DNA of 64,000 nt from Embleya scabrispora (GTDB lineage: Bacteria; Actinomycetota; Actinomycetes; Streptomycetales; Streptomycetaceae): assembly GCF_002024165.1 (NCBI RefSeq), contig NZ_MWQN01000001.1:248001-312000 (forward strand), given 5' to 3'. How positions within the stretch are numbered: the stretch's first letter is position 1; the number at the start of each line of letters is the position of its first letter. The notes under the pieces are model-generated. The model made no database searches and had not been told where the DNA came from. It worked only from the letters and a program-made list of their open reading frames with translations. The position numbers and the translations under genes were made by a program. Positions 60,957 to 64,000 of the stretch are shown here, piece by piece.

Positions 60957-62195
60957 CTACTTGCCCGTGTAGTGGACCTGGAGTTCCTTGATGCCGTTGA
61001 TCCATGCGTGGCGGAGGCGCCTCGGGTCGGCGGCCTTCGTGATGTCGGGCATCGCGTCGGCGATGGCGTTGAACATCAGGTTGATCTCCATGCGCGCGAG
61101 CGAGGCGCCGAGGCAGAAGTGCGGGCCGCCGCCGCCGAAGCCCAGGTGCGGGTTGGGGCTGCGGGTGATGTCGAACTTCGTCGGGTTCTCGAACACGTCC
61201 GCGTCGAAGTTGGCCGAGCTGTAGAAGATGCCGACCCGTTGGCCCGCCTTGATCTCCTGGCCGCCGAGCACGGTGTCCTGGGTGGCGGTGCGCTGGAAGG
61301 ACATCACCGGCGAGGAGTAGCGCACGATCTCGTCCGCCGTGGTCTCCGGGCGCTCCGCCTTGTACAGCTCCCACTGGTCGGGGTTGTCGAAGAACGCCAG
61401 CATCCCGTGCGTGATCGCGTTGCGCGTGGTCTCGTTGCCGGCCACGGCCAACAGCAGGACGAAGAAGCCGAATTCGTCGGAGGACAGGCTGCCGTCGGAT
61501 TCGGCGGTGATCAGCCGGGTGACGATGTCCTGCGCCGGGCACGCCTTGCGCTCCTCGGCCATGCCCATCGAGTACAGCATCAGCTCGGCGGCGGCCTGCG
61601 CGCCCGCCTCCTGCGACTCCGCGTACTCGGGGTCGTCGTAGCCGAGCATCTTGTTCGACCACTCGAAGATCTTCCGGCGGTCCTCCTGCGGTACGCCGAT
61701 CAGCTCCGCGATGGCCTGCAGGGGCAGTTCGCAGGCGACCTCGGTGACGAAGTCGCCCGAGCCCTTGGCCTTGGCGTCCGCCACGATCTGCGCGGCGCGT
61801 TCGGTCAGCGCGGCCTGGAGGGCGTTGATCGCCCGGGGGGTGAAGCCGCGCTGGACGATGCTGCGCAGCCGGGTGTGCTCCGGCGGGTCTATGTTGATCA
61901 TGATGAGCTTCTGCGCATCGATGTTGGACATGTCCATGCCCTCGGCGAAACGGATGATCGCCGTGTTCTTGTTCGTCGAGTAGATCTCCGGCTTGGTGGA
62001 GACCTCCTTGACGTCCGCGTGCCGGGTGACCAGCCAGTAGCCGTCGTCGCCGAAGTTGGACACCTCGGGCGTCTGCGGGACCCACACCACCGGGGACGTC
62101 TTGCGCAGCAGCGCGAACTCGTCGAGCGGGATGCGCGTGGTGTACAGGTCGGGGTCGGTGGGGTCGAAGCCGTGGTCGAGGACCGGACACGTCAT
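60957..62195 (-). CDS. cytochrome P450, CYP125/142-like
   Basis: A 412-residue P450 with all core motifs: I-helix AGNETTRN (about residue 252), ExxR in EIVRYSSPV (about 289), and the heme loop FGGGGPHFCLGASLAR with the axial ligand Cys361. MINIDPPEHTRLRSIVQRGFTPRAI (about 98-123) is typical of the CYP125/CYP142 steroid-side-chain hydroxylases. No ferredoxin or sterol genes are adjacent, so the substrate may be a sterol, another isoprenoid or a fatty acid. The ATG follows CGGGAG. It lies 167 bp downstream of the TetR gene. Confidence 0.88.
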   Translation of the reverse strand: MTCPVLDHGFDPTDPDLYTTRIPLDEFALLRKTSPVVWVPQTPEVSNFGDDGYWLVTRHADVKEVSTKPEIYSTNKNTAIIRFAEGMDMSNIDAQKLIMINIDPPEHTRLRSIVQRGFTPRAINALQAALTERAAQIVADAKAKGSGDFVTEVACELPLQAIAELIGVPQEDRRKIFEWSNKMLGYDDPEYAESQEAGAQAAAELMLYSMGMAEERKACPAQDIVTRLITAESDGSLSSDEFGFFVLLLAVAGNETTRNAITHGMLAFFDNPDQWELYKAERPETTADEIVRYSSPVMSFQRTATQDTVLGGQEIKAGQRVGIFYSSANFDADVFENPTKFDITRSPNPHLGFGGGGPHFCLGASLARMEINLMFNAIADAMPDITKAADPRRLRHAWINGIKELQVHYTGK

Positions 62196-62332
62196 GGTGG
62201 AACTCCCGTTGCCGGAGGGTGTGCGAGGTCGCCGCGGGATCCGGCCGGGGACGGGTGCCGAACGTCGCGGTGGTGCGGTGGTGCGGTGAACTGTCGTGCT
62301 GGTATCGAGCCCGCGGAGGTCTTGCGGGAGGC

Positions 62333-62351
62333 GGGGCGGGGCGGGGCGGGG
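62333..62351. repeat. four-run GGGGC quadruplex motif
   Basis: Four runs of four G separated by single C (62333-36, 62338-41, 62343-46, 62348-51) form a textbook G-quadruplex motif on the plus strand. It lies in the gap between the TetR stop and the P450 start, on the template side of that transcript. Confidence 0.7.
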
Positions 62352-62362
62352 CGCGTGCTCGG

Positions 62363-62941
62363 TCAGACCCCGGCGACCGTGCCCGGCGCCCTGCGGCGCG
62401 GGCCCAGGAGCTTGCGGACCACACCGCGCAGGATGCGACCCAGCTCGTCGTCGGGCAGTTCGGGGAAGGCGGCGACGGCGGAGTAGATGCCACCCATCGC
62501 CACCGCCGTCGACACGCGGTAGTCGATCGAGTCGTCGACGTCGTCGAGGACCTCGCGCACCCGCGCGGTGATCGAGGCGAGTCGGGGCTGAATGGCGGGG
62601 TGGCGGCCTATCGCGACGTCTCGGTCGAGGATGACGGCGAGGGTGCGATACCGGATGAGGAAGTCGACGTAGCCCTCGAACAGCAGGCGTTGGCGAGCGG
62701 TGGTGCCGCGCCTGCTCTCGGCGACCTCCAACACCCGGTCCAGATCGTTCAGGGCCGGGCGCAGCAGGGCGTCGAGCAGTTCGTCCTTGGTCCGGAAGTG
62801 GTAGTACAGCGCCGCCTTGGTCACTCCGACGCGGTCGGCGATGGCCTGCAACGACGTGCCGGCGAAGCCGTGTTCGCCGAACAGTTCCTCTGCCGCCAGG
62901 AGCACCCGGTCGTAGGTGTCCTCCGGTGCCGGAATCGCCAC
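62363..62941 (-). CDS. TetR family regulator
   Basis: A 192-residue TetR-type repressor with HTH at LQAIADRVGVTKAALYYHFRTKDELLDALL (about residues 31-60) and an all-helical ligand domain. It is probably co-directional with the P450 gene and likely controls it. The effector is probably a hydrophobic ligand, perhaps the P450 substrate. Confidence 0.88.
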   Translation of the reverse strand: MAIPAPEDTYDRVLLAAEELFGEHGFAGTSLQAIADRVGVTKAALYYHFRTKDELLDALLRPALNDLDRVLEVAESRRGTTARQRLLFEGYVDFLIRYRTLAVILDRDVAIGRHPAIQPRLASITARVREVLDDVDDSIDYRVSTAVAMGGIYSAVAAFPELPDDELGRILRGVVRKLLGPRRRAPGTVAGV

Positions 62942-62972
62942 GGGTCCCCCTTCCTGTTGGCCATGAACATAC

Positions 62973-62992
62973 GTCGACCTTTGCCAATCGAC
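62973..62992. promoter_or_regulatory. candidate TetR operator
   Basis: GTCGACCTTTGCCAATCGAC has 5-bp inverted ends (GTCGA/TCGAC) 10 bp apart, about 32-51 bp upstream of the tetR start, in the only AT-richer patch there. This fits an autoregulatory TetR site. Confidence 0.42.
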
Positions 62993-63184
62993 AAGGCTGA
63001 TGGGCCGTCAATTTTGCTCCGGGAACGGTTGTTCGCAAGGAAACCGGCTTGCCGCTCGGCCAGGGAGCAGACCCCGATGCGCTGACGATCGGGCCGGGCC
63101 GGTGAGCGCATCCGAACCGCGCCCCGAGCACGCCGGCCCGCCCGAACCGGCCCACCGCCCGCAAGGCGCCGGTAGGTTGCCGCC

Positions 63185-63772
63185 ATGAGCGACTTCGAGG
63201 CCCGCATCGAGGCCGAGCGCCGGCGGTCGGCCGGCTCGACCCCGGCCGCGCGTCGACCCGCCGACTGGGCCGCGATCGCCGAGCGCGTCGAGGCGCTTCT
63301 GACCGCGACGGCGGCGGAGTTCGACCGCCGGGGCATCGCGGCACTGCCCGTACTCGGCTACCCGCCGCCCGGAGTGCGGTCGCGGCTCACCGGCCGTCGA
63401 CCGACCGTCGTGGCGCACCGCAGACCGGTCCCGGGTCTGTTCTCGCTCGACCACGCGGGTCGCCCGTTCCTGGAGCGCGACCCGTTCCCGGCCCGGCAGA
63501 TCTGGCTGCGCACGTCGCATCCGGGCCGGGCCAGGACCCTGGAGGCAGCCGTACTGCGCGCCGGCCTGACCCCGGACACCCTGATCCTCGACGAGGGCCC
63601 ACCCATCCCCCTCGACCCGGACGAGGCCGCCCGCAACGGCCGACTGGGCGGCCGCTTCGACATCACGGCCGACGGCACCCTGCTGGTGTACCCGGCGGCG
63701 GACGCCCCGCCCATCCCGCTGGTCGAAGCGCTGACGGCGGCCGTGACTGGCGGCGGCGGCACGCACCCTTAG
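63185..63772 (+). CDS. conserved hypothetical protein
   Basis: A 195-residue soluble protein with an Arg/Glu-rich N-terminal helix (SDFEARIEAERRRSAG), a helical segment (WAAIAERVEALLTATAAEFDRRG), and an alpha/beta part (QIWLRTSHPGRARTLEAAVL, FDITADGTLLVYPAADAPP). No catalytic motif is recognised. It starts with ATG without a strong ribosome site. Confidence 0.65.
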   Translation: MSDFEARIEAERRRSAGSTPAARRPADWAAIAERVEALLTATAAEFDRRGIAALPVLGYPPPGVRSRLTGRRPTVVAHRRPVPGLFSLDHAGRPFLERDPFPARQIWLRTSHPGRARTLEAAVLRAGLTPDTLILDEGPPIPLDPDEAARNGRLGGRFDITADGTLLVYPAADAPPIPLVEALTAAVTGGGGTHP

Positions 63773-63788
63773 CCCGCGCTCGCCCCAT

Positions 63789-64000
63789 TCACTCCACGCC
63801 CTCCACGTACATCCCCCCGCCACCCGCCCGCGCCCGCAGCGCCGCTCGCAGTCGTGCGGCCCGTTCCGCCGGCATCGCCGCCGCGCCCTGATCCGGCGTC
63901 AGCAGGTGCCACGCCCGCAACTCGTCGGCCTGGAGCCGGATTTGCCCGATTCGCTCGGCCGTCAACACGCCTCCGTCGAACAGCCAGCGCATACCGCCGC
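63789..64000 (-). CDS. hypothetical protein, N-terminus near window edge
   Basis: A reading frame runs leftward from the window end to 63789 (LFDGGVLTAERIGQIRLQADELRAWHLL, then Arg/Ala-rich helices). An ATG at 63992 could be the start, giving 67 residues, or the gene may extend beyond the window. The gene is convergent with the hypothetical protein, with 16 bp between stops. No family is recognised. Confidence 0.5.
   Translation of the reverse strand, partial: GGMRWLFDGGVLTAERIGQIRLQADELRAWHLLTPDQGAAAMPAERAARLRAALRARAGGGGMYVEGVE

Overview
The window is a chromosomal segment of a very high-GC actinobacterium, most likely a Streptomycetaceae-type filamentous organism (Streptomyces, Embleya, Yinghuangia or a relative). 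The signs are GC-biased codon use throughout, many GTG starts, 4-nt ATGA/GTGA gene overlaps, a MurT-GatD pair, DUF6247 antitoxins, a SigJ-like ECF sigma factor with a SnoaL-like tail, proline-rich membrane proteins, and the lack of U-tracts after terminator hairpins. I see no rRNA, tRNA, CRISPR array, insertion sequence, integrase or biosynthetic megasynthase. This is accessory and metabolic chromosome rather than a mobile island.

Layout. 0.2-1.5 kb: two tandem secreted CxxC/poly-Gly paralogues ending at a bidirectional terminator. 1.5-13.9 kb: a nine-gene leftward catabolic operon (GH42 beta-galactosidase, GcvPA-like, GcvPB-like, AcoX/NAD-kinase-like, SDR, sugar ABC binding protein, two permeases, GH63-like hydrolase) facing a GntR regulator. 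14-19.2 kb: proline-rich membrane and PQQ-propeller proteins of unknown role, a non-coding stretch rich in GCGAAGC mini-hairpins, and a polytopic membrane protein. 19.2-24.7 kb: a luciferase-like oxidoreductase and an amide-use cluster (AmiC-like sensor, APC permease, acetamidase/formamidase) facing a MarR regulator. 24.7-31.6 kb: short UvrA-like ATPase, thiolase-like protein, a toxin-antitoxin pair, acyl-CoA dehydrogenase and a VOC protein. 31.6-32.6 kb: a G-rich 48-bp minisatellite with 16 copies.

32.7-40.5 kb: ADP-ribosylglycohydrolase, PAP2-diacylglycerol-kinase fusion, DUF4267-like membrane protein, VOC protein, a decayed DUF5937 regulator, uracil-DNA glycosylase, and MurT-GatD (lipid II amidation). 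40.5-45.7 kb: ArsR-CDF metal efflux, S41 peptidase, a double-VOC protein and an unknown beta-propeller-like protein. 45.7-52.4 kb: PaaX regulator facing a luciferase-like monooxygenase and a zinc dehydrogenase, an anti-sigma-type ATPase, a SigJ-like sigma factor, a second TA pair and a ricin-type lectin. 52.4-64 kb: GtrA, a free-standing ketosynthase, a PGRP-type amidase, a DUF3037/HipA-kinase pair facing an ATP-grasp enzyme, MarR, a frameshifted epimerase, a decaying third TA locus, a TetR-CYP125-like P450 operon, and an unknown protein.

The most novel candidate is the 1.5-13.9 kb operon. Its GcvPA-like subunit has lost the sequence blocks that mark true glycine decarboxylase, and no H- or T-protein is present. 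It may therefore encode a PLP-dependent decarboxylation of a new substrate, tied to uptake and hydrolysis of a galactoside-like compound. All reading is by eye. Similarity calls come from remembered family motifs and were not searched.
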